From Nocardioides sp. Root682 (GTDB lineage: Bacteria > Actinomycetota > Actinomycetes > Propionibacteriales > Nocardioidaceae), in assembly GCF_001427795.1 (NCBI RefSeq), contig NZ_LMHJ01000001.1, positions 791,773 to 855,772 of the forward strand: 64,000 nucleotides of DNA. Direction: 5' to 3'. Shown here in pieces: positions 36,259 through 45,058 of the stretch. Made by a program: the position numbers and the translations under genes. Numbering within the stretch: position 1 is the stretch's first letter; each line of letters starts with the position of its first letter. Under the pieces are notes generated by a model. The model was not told the origin of the DNA. It ran no database searches and saw nothing but the letters and a program-made list of their open reading frames with translations.

Positions 36259-37002
36259 TCAGAGCCCCGCCCGATTCGCCTCGGGGAGCTGCGGGAACGG
36301 CACCTTGTCGATGCCGAGCGTGCCAGTGGCCGCGAGCGGACGGACCTGCAGGAACACTCCGACGCGATGGGTCTTCGCCTTCAGCGCGTGCTTGAGCGCA
36401 CTGGCGTGGCCACCCGGCTTGTAGGCGAAGTCCTGGGCGAGTGCGTAGGTCTTCCAGAGGCTGATCGAGGTGTGCTCGTACGGCAGCTGCGAGGAGATGT
36501 CGACGCTGCCGCGGTGCCCCGGGTGGTGAGCTGCGCGGCTGGCGGCGTGCACGTTGTTGCGCACGAAGTCGATCAGGTCACCCCGCCGGAGGATGCCGTG
36601 GACGATCGCCACCATCGGCTCGTCGTTGGCCAGCGGCTCCGCGCCTTCGGCGCGCGGCTCCCAGCCGTGCCAGTCGTTGCGCTCGGACTCGGAGTCGATC
36701 CTGACGCGCACGATCTCGCCGTCCATGCTGAAGCGTCCAGGTCCGTCGATCGCGTGTCGGAGCGGACCTGCGAAGGCAGCCTCCGCCGCGTCGGCGGACT
36801 CCCACGCAGCGACCAGGGTGCAACCGCCCGGCAACACTCCGGGCGGCACCCGGTGCGTCCCGTTGTTCGAGTGGTTCACCGTGGCACTGCGGAGGCCGTC
36901 GATGCCACCGTCCACGACGCGCCTGAGGTTCCGTCGCCACCTGATCCGTCCGCCGGGCGGGCGGTCGAAGGTGTCGACGGTGACGAAGTCCGGCCCAGTC
37001 AT
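36259..37002 (-). CDS. Spheroidene monooxygenase (CrtA)-like protein
   Basis: A 247-residue protein is probably of the CrtA/spheroidene-monooxygenase-like group: WRRNLRRVVDGG at the start, TSISLWKTYALAQDFAY in the C-terminal half and the terminal FLQVRPLAATGTLG. Proteins of this kind in non-phototrophic actinobacteria have no proven substrate; some are thought to be haem-dependent oxygenases. No carotenoid genes are nearby. It is the last gene of an operon with alpha/beta hydrolase, SDR and Old Yellow Enzyme genes, and its ATG overlaps the upstream stop. Confidence 0.6.
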   Translation of the reverse strand: MTGPDFVTVDTFDRPPGGRIRWRRNLRRVVDGGIDGLRSATVNHSNNGTHRVPPGVLPGGCTLVAAWESADAAEAAFAGPLRHAIDGPGRFSMDGEIVRVRIDSESERNDWHGWEPRAEGAEPLANDEPMVAIVHGILRRGDLIDFVRNNVHAASRAAHHPGHRGSVDISSQLPYEHTSISLWKTYALAQDFAYKPGGHASALKHALKAKTHRVGVFLQVRPLAATGTLGIDKVPFPQLPEANRAGL

Positions 37003-37835
37003 CGAGCGGCCAGGAACGAGAGGATCTCGGGCACGAACTCGCGGTGGTGCTGGAAGACGCCGCCGTGGCCCGAGTTCGGGTAGACGATCAGCTTGGCGTC
37101 GGGCAGCCGGCGGGCCATGTCGGCGGAGTGCTCGCTGGCCACCATCAGGTCGTGGTCCCCGTTGGCGACCAGCACCGGCACCTTGATCGCAGACAGGTCG
37201 TCGGGAGCGTGCAGGCCGCCGGTGGTGATGGCCCGCAGCTGTGCGATGGCCGCCTGCCGCGACACCGGCGTGCTGTGGTCACCCGTGCGTTCGGCCAGAC
37301 GGGCGAAGTACTCCTTCGCGGCCTTCTTTCCCTCCGCGTTGCGCGGGAAGAACAGGAAGTGGCGCGGGTCCTTGCGGGTCGCGAACGCCTTGGCGTAGGC
37401 ACCGCCCACGATGAACGGCATCTTCCAGATGCCGCCACCGCCACGCGGCCCCGTGCCGGCGAGCACCATCCGGCGGACCAGACCGGGCTCCTGCAGCGCG
37501 ACCATCTGCGCGACGGCTCCACCGAGCGAGAAGCCGAAGAGGTCGACCTCGTCGTACCCGAGAGCTCTGATGAACGCGATGGCGTCGGCGCCCATCTCCT
37601 CGAGGTCGTTGGGGACACGGGAGCCGGTCGAGCCGACGCCGCGGTTGTCGAAGGCGATGACGTGGTGCTGCGCGGCGACACCGTCGAGGATCCGCGGGTC
37701 CCAGTCGTCGAGGACGGCGGTGAAGTGGTGGAGGAAGACCACCGGTACGCCGCCGGGTGTGCCCAGCTCGCGGTAGGCGAACGACGTTCCGTCGATCGTG
37801 ACGGTCTTGGTCGGGGTGTCGCGCCAGGTGGTCAT
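36999..37835 (-). CDS. Alpha/beta-fold hydrolase A
   Basis: This 278-residue hydrolase has the oxyanion HHF motif in VVFLHHFTAV, the nucleophile serine in FGFSLGG, an acid in NGDHD and the histidine in GHGGVFQHH. It is clearly paralogous to the hydrolase at 40797 (same HHFTAV-DDWDPR-FDNRG framework). It could open a lactone or hydrolyse an ester or C-C bond. The ATG at 37835 overlaps the SDR stop (ATGA). Confidence 0.9.
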   Translation of the reverse strand: MTTWRDTPTKTVTIDGTSFAYRELGTPGGVPVVFLHHFTAVLDDWDPRILDGVAAQHHVIAFDNRGVGSTGSRVPNDLEEMGADAIAFIRALGYDEVDLFGFSLGGAVAQMVALQEPGLVRRMVLAGTGPRGGGGIWKMPFIVGGAYAKAFATRKDPRHFLFFPRNAEGKKAAKEYFARLAERTGDHSTPVSRQAAIAQLRAITTGGLHAPDDLSAIKVPVLVANGDHDLMVASEHSADMARRLPDAKLIVYPNSGHGGVFQHHREFVPEILSFLAAR

Positions 37836-38737
37836 GACTTCTTCTTTCGTGAAGGTGCAGCACGGACAGCTGCGGGGACGGCTTCGGGAACTGCGGAGGG
37901 ACGGGCGTCCAGGCGGGCGAGGACGTCGAGGATCCGACGGTCGCCCGCGAACCGGGCATCGAGACTGGGCCCGAGGACGCCACGCAGGGCGGAGACGGGT
38001 CGCCACACCCGCGGGTGGATGACGCGTGCGGACCGGCTCTCGAGACCGTCGACGATGGCGGTCGCGGCAGATGCCGGAGTGACGCGCTTGAGCATCGGCT
38101 TCGGGAGCGTCGAGAGCAGCTCGAGGACGACGTCGTCCGCGTCGACGCCGTGCCTGATCATGTCGGTGTCGACCAGCGAGAAGTACGCAGTCAGCACCGA
38201 GACGCCGTGGTCGGCGAGCTCGAGCCGAAGCCCTCGGCCGAGCTGCTCGACGGCCGCCTTGCTCATGGCGTACGGGATCGTGCCCATGCCGTTGATGAAC
38301 GCGAACACCGAGCTGATCAGGACGACCTGGCCCTGGTTGCGGATCACCTCGTCCATCCCGGCGGCCACCGTGTTGACGACGCCCGTGACGTTGACCGCGA
38401 GCGTGGCCTCGACATCGGCAGTGGGCGTGTTGCGCAGGGTCGCCGCCTTCGCCAGCAGGCCGGCGTTGGCCATCACGACGTCGAGCCGGCCGAAGCGCTC
38501 CACCGCCTGGGCCACGACGGCGTCGAGCGAGGACCGGTCACGTACGTCGGCGACACAGCCGAGGACCCGGTCGGCATCGACGGCAGCCGAACGTGTCGGC
38601 GTCGTGGGGTCGATGTCGGCGACCACGAGCCGAGCGCCCCGGCGCAGCAGCTCCCGCCCGGTGGCAGCACCGATGCCGCCGTTGCCGCCGGTGATCAGCA
38701 CGACCTTGTCGGTCAGGTCGTACGACGCCCGGCTCAT
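37832..38737 (-). CDS. Short-chain dehydrogenase/reductase
   Basis: A 301-residue SDR has GGNGGIG, MANAG, the serine in LISSVFAF and Y-AMS-K. The Ala/Pro/Lys-rich tail of about 30 residues ending RKKKS is unusual. It is encoded between the Old Yellow Enzyme and hydrolase A with 4-bp overlaps at both ends. It probably interconverts an alcohol and ketone in the same unknown pathway. Confidence 0.9.
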   Translation of the reverse strand: MSRASYDLTDKVVLITGGNGGIGAATGRELLRRGARLVVADIDPTTPTRSAAVDADRVLGCVADVRDRSSLDAVVAQAVERFGRLDVVMANAGLLAKAATLRNTPTADVEATLAVNVTGVVNTVAAGMDEVIRNQGQVVLISSVFAFINGMGTIPYAMSKAAVEQLGRGLRLELADHGVSVLTAYFSLVDTDMIRHGVDADDVVLELLSTLPKPMLKRVTPASAATAIVDGLESRSARVIHPRVWRPVSALRGVLGPSLDARFAGDRRILDVLARLDARPSAVPEAVPAAVRAAPSRKKKS

Positions 38738-39981
38738 GCCGTGCCGCGCTTCGGCCGGAAGGACACGCGACCGTTGCGGCGGACCATCGCGACCGCGGTC
38801 GCCAACGGACCACGGTCCAGGTCCGGTTCGAGGCCGCGTGCGAGCCGGTGCAGCTGGTCGACGTTCCAGCTGATGTTCAGGAACCCGTCGAGCGCCTTCA
38901 GGTCGGTGAGGCGGCCGAGGACCCCGCGCAGGCCCGCCTGGATCTCGTGGGTCGTCAACGTGTCGGCGCGTCCGTCGAGGAGGCGCGCGGCGGAGTCGGT
39001 GGCGGTGACCGTGGGACGGGCGATGCCGACCAGGTCGCAGTCACCAACCGTGACGGCCTCCTCCATCGCCGTGCGGGAGCGGAACCCGCCCGTGACGGCG
39101 ATCGGCACCGAGCCGGCCTGGGCCCGCACCGACTGGGCGTACTCGAGGAAGTAGGCCTCGCGCGCCCGGGTCGCGGGTGCGGCGGAGCCGCCCATGGCGG
39201 GCGACTCGTAGTTGCCGCCGGAGACCTCGATCAGGTCGACGGCCTCTGCCGCCAGTGCTGCCACGACGGCTCGCGAGTCCTCCTCGGTGAAGCCGCCGCG
39301 CTGGAAGTCGGCCGAGTTCAGCTTCACGGCCACCGCGAAGCCCGGGCTCACCCGCTGCCGGACGCGCCGCACGACCTCGATCAGGAACCGCATCCGCCGC
39401 TCCGGGGTGCCGCCCCACTCGTCGGTGCGCAGGTTCGTCAGGGGCGAGAGGAACTGGGTGACCAGGTAGCCGTGGGCCGCGTGCAGCTGGACGCCGTCGA
39501 AGCCGGCCTCTTCACAGACCGCGGCAGCAGTCGCGAACCGGTCGATGATCTCCTCGATCTCGGGTCCCGTGAGCTCGCGGGGCGTCGCGGCGCCCGGCAT
39601 GGCGAGGGGCACCGCGCTGGGAGCGACCGGCTTGTGACCGACCGCCAGCAGGTTGGACTGGCGTCCTGGGTGGTTGAGCTGGGCGAAGATCGCCGCGCCG
39701 CCGTCGTGGGCCGCCTTGGTCCACTCCGTGAGCTGGGTGAGCGCCCGGTCGTCGTCGATGACCACGTTGCCGGGCTCACCGAGGTGGTCGCGGTCGACCA
39801 TGATGTTGCCGGTGATCAGCAGTCCGTAGCCGCCCTGGGCCCACCGGCGGTACAGCGTGACGAGGCGGTCGTCGGGCGCGTTGCCGGCATCGCCCAGCGC
39901 CTCACTGAGCGCCGCCTTCGCGATGCGGTTCGGCAGTCGCACGCCGCACGGGAGGTCAAGGGGTTCGCTGAGCGGGGACAT
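38734..39981 (-). CDS. NADH:flavin oxidoreductase, Old Yellow Enzyme family
   Basis: This 415-residue FMN TIM-barrel enzyme has FAQLNHPGRQS, the substrate-binding HAAHGYL and LSPLTNLRTDEWGG, and a C-terminal FMN-phosphate site around GGFRSRTAME. Family members reduce activated C=C bonds or, in longer forms, dienoyl-CoA. The typical iron-sulfur cysteines of 2,4-dienoyl-CoA reductases are absent, so it is probably an ene-reductase. AGGAG precedes the start at 39981. It is the first gene of an operon behind the nested palindrome at 40003-40034. Confidence 0.92.
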   Translation of the reverse strand: MSPLSEPLDLPCGVRLPNRIAKAALSEALGDAGNAPDDRLVTLYRRWAQGGYGLLITGNIMVDRDHLGEPGNVVIDDDRALTQLTEWTKAAHDGGAAIFAQLNHPGRQSNLLAVGHKPVAPSAVPLAMPGAATPRELTGPEIEEIIDRFATAAAVCEEAGFDGVQLHAAHGYLVTQFLSPLTNLRTDEWGGTPERRMRFLIEVVRRVRQRVSPGFAVAVKLNSADFQRGGFTEEDSRAVVAALAAEAVDLIEVSGGNYESPAMGGSAAPATRAREAYFLEYAQSVRAQAGSVPIAVTGGFRSRTAMEEAVTVGDCDLVGIARPTVTATDSAARLLDGRADTLTTHEIQAGLRGVLGRLTDLKALDGFLNISWNVDQLHRLARGLEPDLDRGPLATAVAMVRRNGRVSFRPKRGTA

Positions 39982-40002
39982 CGGGGCTCCTGGAGGACGA
40001 TT

Positions 40003-40034
40003 GCATTACGTTCATCATATTATGATCGTAATGC
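40003..40034. promoter_or_regulatory. Nested palindromic operator upstream of the Old Yellow Enzyme operon
   Basis: Outer arms GCATTACG (40003-40010) and CGTAATGC (40027-40034) enclose an inner palindrome ATCATA-T-TATGAT (40014-40026). The half-site ATTACG also occurs at 40724-40729 upstream of the TetR gene at 40095, so that regulator probably binds both places. Confidence 0.6.
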
Positions 40035-40094
40035 ATTGCCGGTGCAACCCTTCTCGCCAGTGACCTCAGCCACCGAGACCGCGAGGGACGCGGT

Positions 40095-40667
40095 TCAGCG
40101 GAAGAAGGTGCCGGCGTTCTCGATGCCTCGCTCGAGGACCTCGAGCGACAGGTCGCCGTCAGTGAGCGCACGCGACAGCTGGAGGCTGCCCACGAGGAGC
40201 GTGAAGAGTCCGATCGCCCGACCCCGCGCGCCCGACGGGTTCCGCGGGGACAGTCGGGCAGCGATCTCGTCGATGATCGTGGCGGCACCCGCGGTGTAGC
40301 CCTCGCGAGCCGCATCGCCGCAGCGCACGATCTCGTCCAGGAGAGCAGCCGAAGGACAGCCGAGGGCAGCGTTGTCCCGGTGCTCCACCGACAGGTACTC
40401 GCGGATGAACTGCTCCAGCCCCGCCTTGCCTGCCGGCAACGCACTGATCGCGTCTGCCTGGGCACGCACCTCGTCGGTGACGATCGTCGCGACGAGGTCG
40501 TCCTTGGACTCGAAGTGCGCATAGAACGCACCGTTGGTCAGGCCGACATCGGCCATCAAGGTGGCGATGCCGGAGCCGTCGACCCCGCTCTGCTTGAAGC
40601 GGCGGCTCGCCGACTCGACGATGCGTTGCCGCGTCGCCTCCTTGTGCTCCTTGCCGTACCGCGCCAT
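40095..40667 (-). CDS. TetR family regulator
   Basis: A 190-residue TetR protein has an HTH at about residues 10-55 (ATRQRIVESASRRFKQSGVDGSG, then GLTNGAFYAHFESK) and a C-terminal TetR_C-like domain with a GCPSAALLDEI segment similar to NemR/YxaF-type repressors, which sense electrophiles. That fits a neighbouring Old Yellow Enzyme, because the same pairing (TetR with ene-reductase) handles reactive enones elsewhere. It lies 113 bp upstream of the OYE operon in the same direction. Confidence 0.9.
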   Translation of the reverse strand: MARYGKEHKEATRQRIVESASRRFKQSGVDGSGIATLMADVGLTNGAFYAHFESKDDLVATIVTDEVRAQADAISALPAGKAGLEQFIREYLSVEHRDNAALGCPSAALLDEIVRCGDAAREGYTAGAATIIDEIAARLSPRNPSGARGRAIGLFTLLVGSLQLSRALTDGDLSLEVLERGIENAGTFFR

Positions 40668-40718
40668 CGCTCCCCCTCGGTCCTCGTTGCGTCCAGCGTA
40701 GTCGATTACCTGCCGTGT

Positions 40719-40729
40719 GTAATATTACG
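40719..40729. promoter_or_regulatory. Candidate autoregulatory site of the TetR gene
   Basis: GTAATATTAC (40719-40728) is a perfect 10-bp palindrome, and with the next base it holds ATTACG, the half-site of the operator at 40003. It lies 52 bp upstream of the TetR start in a 129-bp gap otherwise without recognisable features. Confidence 0.5.
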
Positions 40730-40796
40730 ACTGTCATCCAACAGTCCTGGGCAGGTTGTCGCCACGCGGCCGAACCAGAGGGCCCCGTCAGCCAGG

Positions 40797-41645
40797 TCAG
40801 CGCAGGAACGCCAGCACGTCCGCCACGAACCGGTCGTGGTGCTGGAAGACTCCCCCGTGCCCGGCGTCGGGGTAGATGCGCAGCGTCGCGTTCGGCAGCG
40901 CGTGGGCGAGGTCGAAGGAGCTGCGGGTCGGCAGCATCCGGTCGTCCTCACCGTTCGCGACGAGCACGGGATGCTCGATCGCCGCCAGGTCCATGGGCTC
41001 GCGCGCACCCCAGCGGCGCACGGCCGCGATCTGCGCGGCCACGCCGCGCGGCGTCGTACCACGGACGCGGTCCTCGGTGCGCTCCCCCAGCCTGCGCATG
41101 TAGTCGGCCGCAGCCGCCCTCCCGTTGGGGGTGCGCGTGAAGAACAGCAGAGGCTTGGGGTTCCGCAGTGTGACGAGCCCGTGCAACAGGTCGCTCACCA
41201 TCCGGGCGTTGGACTCACCCACGCCATCACCACCCGCGGGTCCGGTGCCGGCGAGGACCAGGCGACGGACCAGGTCCGGCGCCCGCTCCACGACCACCTG
41301 GGCGACGAAGCCGCCCAGGGAGAAGCCCATCAGGTCGACGGGTCCCAGGTCGAGGGCGCGGATGAACGCGATCGCGTCGTCCGCCATCGCCTCCACCGAG
41401 GTGGGCGCCTTGCCTGTTGACCCGCCGATGCCCCGGTTGTCGAAGGTGATCACCCTGCGCTCGGCGGCAAGGCCGTCGATGACCCGCGGATCCCAGTCGT
41501 CGATGACCGCAGTGAAGTGGTGGAGGAACACGACCGGGGTGCCCGACAGGGGCCCGAAGTCGCGATACGCGAACTGCGTGCCGGCCGCTTCGATCCGTCG
41601 AGTCGGCGCCTCGCCCGCCGTGCGTCCCTGCCGAGTCCCGATCAT
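40797..41645 (-). CDS. Alpha/beta-fold hydrolase B
   Basis: The 282-residue paralogue of the hydrolase at 36999 has VVFLHHFTAV, the nucleophile serine in MGFSLGG, NGEDD and GHGGVFQHH. Its different linker and N-terminus suggest an old duplication. It is the last gene of the 40797-46026 operon; the start overlaps the MDR oxidoreductase stop. Confidence 0.9.
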   Translation of the reverse strand: MIGTRQGRTAGEAPTRRIEAAGTQFAYRDFGPLSGTPVVFLHHFTAVIDDWDPRVIDGLAAERRVITFDNRGIGGSTGKAPTSVEAMADDAIAFIRALDLGPVDLMGFSLGGFVAQVVVERAPDLVRRLVLAGTGPAGGDGVGESNARMVSDLLHGLVTLRNPKPLLFFTRTPNGRAAAADYMRRLGERTEDRVRGTTPRGVAAQIAAVRRWGAREPMDLAAIEHPVLVANGEDDRMLPTRSSFDLAHALPNATLRIYPDAGHGGVFQHHDRFVADVLAFLR

Positions 41646-42646
41646 GGCGTCTCGTCGACGGTGATCACGATCTTGCCGTTGGCCTTGCCCTGCTCGACGT
41701 AGGCCATCGCGTCCAGGGTCCGGTCGAACTCGAAGGTCCGATCGAGCACCGGCTTCAGCACCCCGCTGTCGTACAACGCGGCCAGGGTCGCGAGCTGCGC
41801 ACCGTCGGCGCGCATGAAGAAGAACGAGTAGCGCACGCCGAGCTTCTTCGCCCGCGCCCGCACCTTGCGGCCCAGCACAGCCATGACCGGCTTGAGCAGG
41901 GGCTGACCCAGCTGCCCGGCGAAGTCGGGGTCGGGCGGTCCGACCACGCTGATCGCGAGCCCACCCGGCTTGAGCACCGTGAGTGACTTGGTCAGGTTCT
42001 CGCCCCCGAGCGAGTCGAGGACGACGTCGTACCCGGAGAGAACCTCGGCGAAGTCCGCGGTCAGGTAGTCGATCACCTCGTCGGCACCGAGCGCGCGCAG
42101 GCGGTCCGCCTCGTCACCGCGCGCCGTCGTGGCGACGTACGCACCGAGGTGGCGGGCGACCTGGATGACCGTCGAACCGAGGCCACCGGCCCCGGCGTGG
42201 ACGAGGACCTTCTGGCCGGGCTGCACCTGCGCGACATCGACGAGTGCCTGCCACGCCGCGAGAGCCACGAGCGGTACGGCTGCCGCCTCCTCCATGGTGA
42301 GGCTGGTCGGCTTGAGGGCGACGTCGTCCTGGTCGACGGCGATGGCTTCCGCGAACGTGCCGATCCGCAGGTCGCGGGGGCGCGCGTAGACCTCGTCGCC
42401 CACCTTGAACGAGCGGACGTCTGCACCGACGCGTGCGACCACGCCAGCCACGTCGTGACCGAGCACGAACGGGGTCTTGTACTTCAGCAGCTGCTTGAAC
42501 TCACCGTTGCGGACCATCTTGTCCAGCGGGTTGATGCTCGCGGCGCGCACCCGGACCAGCACGTCGCCCGGGCCCATCGTTGGTTCGGGTACGTCGACGG
42601 CGCGGAGCCCGTCCTTGCCGTACTTCTCGACGACGAATGCCTTCAT
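41642..42646 (-). CDS. Quinone-oxidoreductase-like MDR family NADP-dependent oxidoreductase
   Basis: This 334-residue medium-chain reductase has the GHDVAGVV segment, VHAGAGGLG as nucleotide loop and no catalytic or structural zinc cysteines. It therefore belongs to the zinc-free quinone/enoyl reductase branch. The start MKAFVVEKYG at 42646 lies 1 bp from the ligase stop; a longer open frame upstream is a shadow of the ligase. It may reduce an enone or enoyl-CoA. Confidence 0.9.
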   Translation of the reverse strand: MKAFVVEKYGKDGLRAVDVPEPTMGPGDVLVRVRAASINPLDKMVRNGEFKQLLKYKTPFVLGHDVAGVVARVGADVRSFKVGDEVYARPRDLRIGTFAEAIAVDQDDVALKPTSLTMEEAAAVPLVALAAWQALVDVAQVQPGQKVLVHAGAGGLGSTVIQVARHLGAYVATTARGDEADRLRALGADEVIDYLTADFAEVLSGYDVVLDSLGGENLTKSLTVLKPGGLAISVVGPPDPDFAGQLGQPLLKPVMAVLGRKVRARAKKLGVRYSFFFMRADGAQLATLAALYDSGVLKPVLDRTFEFDRTLDAMAYVEQGKANGKIVITVDETP

Positions 42647-42647
42647 G

Positions 42648-44159
42648 TCAGCCAACCTTCTGTGCAGGGTTCTCGGAGGTTTCAAGGGGTCCGGTGGACG
42701 CGGCGGTGGCACGGAGCACGGGCTTCGCGATCTTGCCCACCGCATTGCGGGGCAGCGCGTCGAGCACGTGGAACGCCACCGGTCGCTTGTAGCCGGACAG
42801 CTCGGCGGCGCAGTGCTGCTTGAGCAGGTCGGTGTCGACTGCGTGCCCGGGCGCCACTTCGACGTACGCGACGACCACCTCGCCCCAGACCGGGTCGGGC
42901 ACTCCAATGACGGCCGCTTCGAGCACGCTCGGGTGCGCTGCCAGCACGTCCTCGATCTCCTTCGGGTAGATGTTCTCGCCACCCCGGATGATCATGTCCT
43001 TCGACCGGCCGACGAGGGTGAGGTAACCGTCCGCGTCGAGCTGGCCGACGTCGCCGGTGTGCAGCCAGCCGTCGACGATCACCTTCGCCGTCTCGTCGGG
43101 ACGACCGAGGTAGCCGCGCATCACGTTCGCGCCGCGGACGGCGACCTCGCCGGCGGTCCCCGCTGGCACCTCGGCGCCGCGGGCGTCGAGGATGCGTACC
43201 TCCTGGCCCGGGAAGGGCAGCCCGACGGTGCCCACGCGACGGGGTCCGTCGACCGGGTTGATCGTCGACCCGCACGTCGCCTCGGAGAGGCCGTAGCCCT
43301 CGATCAGCGGGAACCCGAAGCGGTCCTCGAACCGCTCCAGGAGCTCCGCCGACGCGGGCGCGGCGCCGCAGACCGCGAACCGCACCGACGAGGTGTCCGG
43401 TCGTTCGTCCGCGGGTCGTGCGGCCAGGATCGCGTAGATCGTCGGCACCGCACTGAAGTACGTCGGCCGCTCGGTCTCGACGAGGTCGAAGAAGGTGTGC
43501 GGCTTGAACCGGCTCGCGATGACCACGCTCGCGCCGGTGGCGAGCGGCAGCAGCACGCTGACCACGATGCCGTTGACGTGGAACAACGGAAGGATCAGCA
43601 GGCAGCGGTCCTCCGGGCCCACCCCGAGGCCCTGCCGGCCCATCTCCACCATGGCCCGGAGGTTGGCGTGGTCGAGCATCACGCCCTTCGGCACACCGGT
43701 GGTCCCGCTCGTGTAGATGAGCAGCGCCAGCGCGGCGTCGTCCAGGTCCGCGGTCGCGTGGACAGCGTGACGCGGCGTCCGCCGCAGGTCGCCGACGGCC
43801 AGGACCTGGATCGACGCAGAGGCCGGGTCGTCGTCCTCGACGACGAGGAGGCGGGCCTGCGCGTCATCGACCTGCCGCGCGACCTCACCCTCGGTCAGGC
43901 CGGGGTTCACCGGCGTGACCGTCGCACCCAGTCGCCAGGCGGCGAAGAGGAGCACGACGAACTCGATCCGGTTGGTCAGCTTCAGCGCGACGACGTCGGC
44001 CGGCCCGACCCCGAGGTCGCGCAGGTGCTCGGCCGCTGCCGCGACCTGGTGCAGCAGGTCCGCGTTGGTGAGGGTCCGTGACGCGTCGGAGAGCGCGCGG
44101 CCGTTCGGGTCGCGGCGGGCCCGATCGTCGGGGACGGAAGCGAGGTGCATCGCGATCAC
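42648..44159 (-). CDS. Acyl-CoA ligase (AMP-forming)
   Basis: A 503-residue ligase has YTSGTTGVPKG, the EGYGLSEATCG motif, LHTGDVG, GGENIYPKEIE and the C-terminal lysine in AVGKIAKPV. The GTG at 44159 gives the GTGA overlap used throughout these operons; ATG at 44150 (MHLASV) is a good alternative. The length is near that of short aryl or medium-chain acyl ligases. It supplies a CoA ester to the crotonase at 45055. Confidence 0.9.
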   Translation of the reverse strand: MIAMHLASVPDDRARRDPNGRALSDASRTLTNADLLHQVAAAAEHLRDLGVGPADVVALKLTNRIEFVVLLFAAWRLGATVTPVNPGLTEGEVARQVDDAQARLLVVEDDDPASASIQVLAVGDLRRTPRHAVHATADLDDAALALLIYTSGTTGVPKGVMLDHANLRAMVEMGRQGLGVGPEDRCLLILPLFHVNGIVVSVLLPLATGASVVIASRFKPHTFFDLVETERPTYFSAVPTIYAILAARPADERPDTSSVRFAVCGAAPASAELLERFEDRFGFPLIEGYGLSEATCGSTINPVDGPRRVGTVGLPFPGQEVRILDARGAEVPAGTAGEVAVRGANVMRGYLGRPDETAKVIVDGWLHTGDVGQLDADGYLTLVGRSKDMIIRGGENIYPKEIEDVLAAHPSVLEAAVIGVPDPVWGEVVVAYVEVAPGHAVDTDLLKQHCAAELSGYKRPVAFHVLDALPRNAVGKIAKPVLRATAASTGPLETSENPAQKVG

Positions 44160-45058
44160 GCCTTCTCGAAGTGGCGAGTGAGGAACTCGACCTGGTCGGC
44201 GACGACTTCCTCGAACGCGGCGCCCAGGTAGATGTCGAAGTGCCCGGCGTCGTACTCCTTGATCTCGCCGCGCGGTGCGGTCTTCGCGTAGGCGAGGGTC
44301 TGCGCGGCCGGCGTCACGGTGTCGTGGTTCGTGATGCAGAAGAGGATCGGTGGGGCCACGCGGCGCGCGGCCTTCCCGGGGCGGTAGCGCGTGATGGTCG
44401 GGGCAACTCGTGCAGCGACCTCGTTGACGAAGGTGCCGCCAGACGGGACCAGCGCCTGGTAGCCCTGGAGCGCGTCCGGGGCATTCATCAGCGCCCGTTC
44501 GCCCGGTGCGGCCGCCAGCGGGATCATCACGGGTGCCCGGCCAGTGGCGGCCGCCGCCACGTCGCGGGCGACCAGCGGAAGGACCTTCAGCGTCCCGCGG
44601 GCACCGAGTGCCTTCGCGGACGCGAGCCCGTCGGTGAACGGGCACTGCGCGACAGCGGCGCTGAGCTCCGGGTGCCGCGACGCCACGGTGATGGCGTGGC
44701 CGCCACCGAACGAGCTGCCCCACACCGCGACCCGCGTCCGGTCGACGTCCGTCCTGGTCTGCACGTGGGCCAGCGCTGCATCCCAGTCGGCGAGCTGGCG
44801 CTTGATCGACAGCAGCTGCCGCGGGCTGCCCTCGCTGTCACCGAAGTGCCGGTAGGTGAAGGACAGGGCGGCGATCCCTGCCTGGGCGAAGCGTTCGCCG
44901 TACGCGTCCAGACGCATGTCGCGGGTCGCGCCCAGGCCGTGGCCCAGGACCACGACGGGCGGCGAGGTGACGCCGTCGGGCAGGTGGAGCCAGGCGGCGC
45001 AGTCGTCGCCGTCGGAGGCGAACCGGACGTCGTGGCGAGTGAAGGTGTGCGCGCTCAT
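44156..45058 (-). CDS. Alpha/beta hydrolase, DUF1100/dienelactone-hydrolase-like
   Basis: A 300-residue hydrolase has VVVLGHGLGATRDMRLDAY, the nucleophile serine in WGSSFGGGHA, an acid near NHDTVTP and the histidine in YDAGHFD. The cap carries a proline-rich PFTDGLASAKAL segment found in acetyl-xylan-esterase/dienelactone-hydrolase relatives. It is unrelated in detail to hydrolases A and B. It overlaps the crotonase stop by ATGA. Confidence 0.88.
   Translation of the reverse strand: MSAHTFTRHDVRFASDGDDCAAWLHLPDGVTSPPVVVLGHGLGATRDMRLDAYGERFAQAGIAALSFTYRHFGDSEGSPRQLLSIKRQLADWDAALAHVQTRTDVDRTRVAVWGSSFGGGHAITVASRHPELSAAVAQCPFTDGLASAKALGARGTLKVLPLVARDVAAAATGRAPVMIPLAAAPGERALMNAPDALQGYQALVPSGGTFVNEVAARVAPTITRYRPGKAARRVAPPILFCITNHDTVTPAAQTLAYAKTAPRGEIKEYDAGHFDIYLGAAFEEVVADQVEFLTRHFEKA

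Noticed and set aside
33848..36424. Long plus-strand open frame opposite the ASH-repeat gene
   Set aside because: The opposite strand has a signal peptide and seven regular repeats; this frame shows only low-complexity residues.
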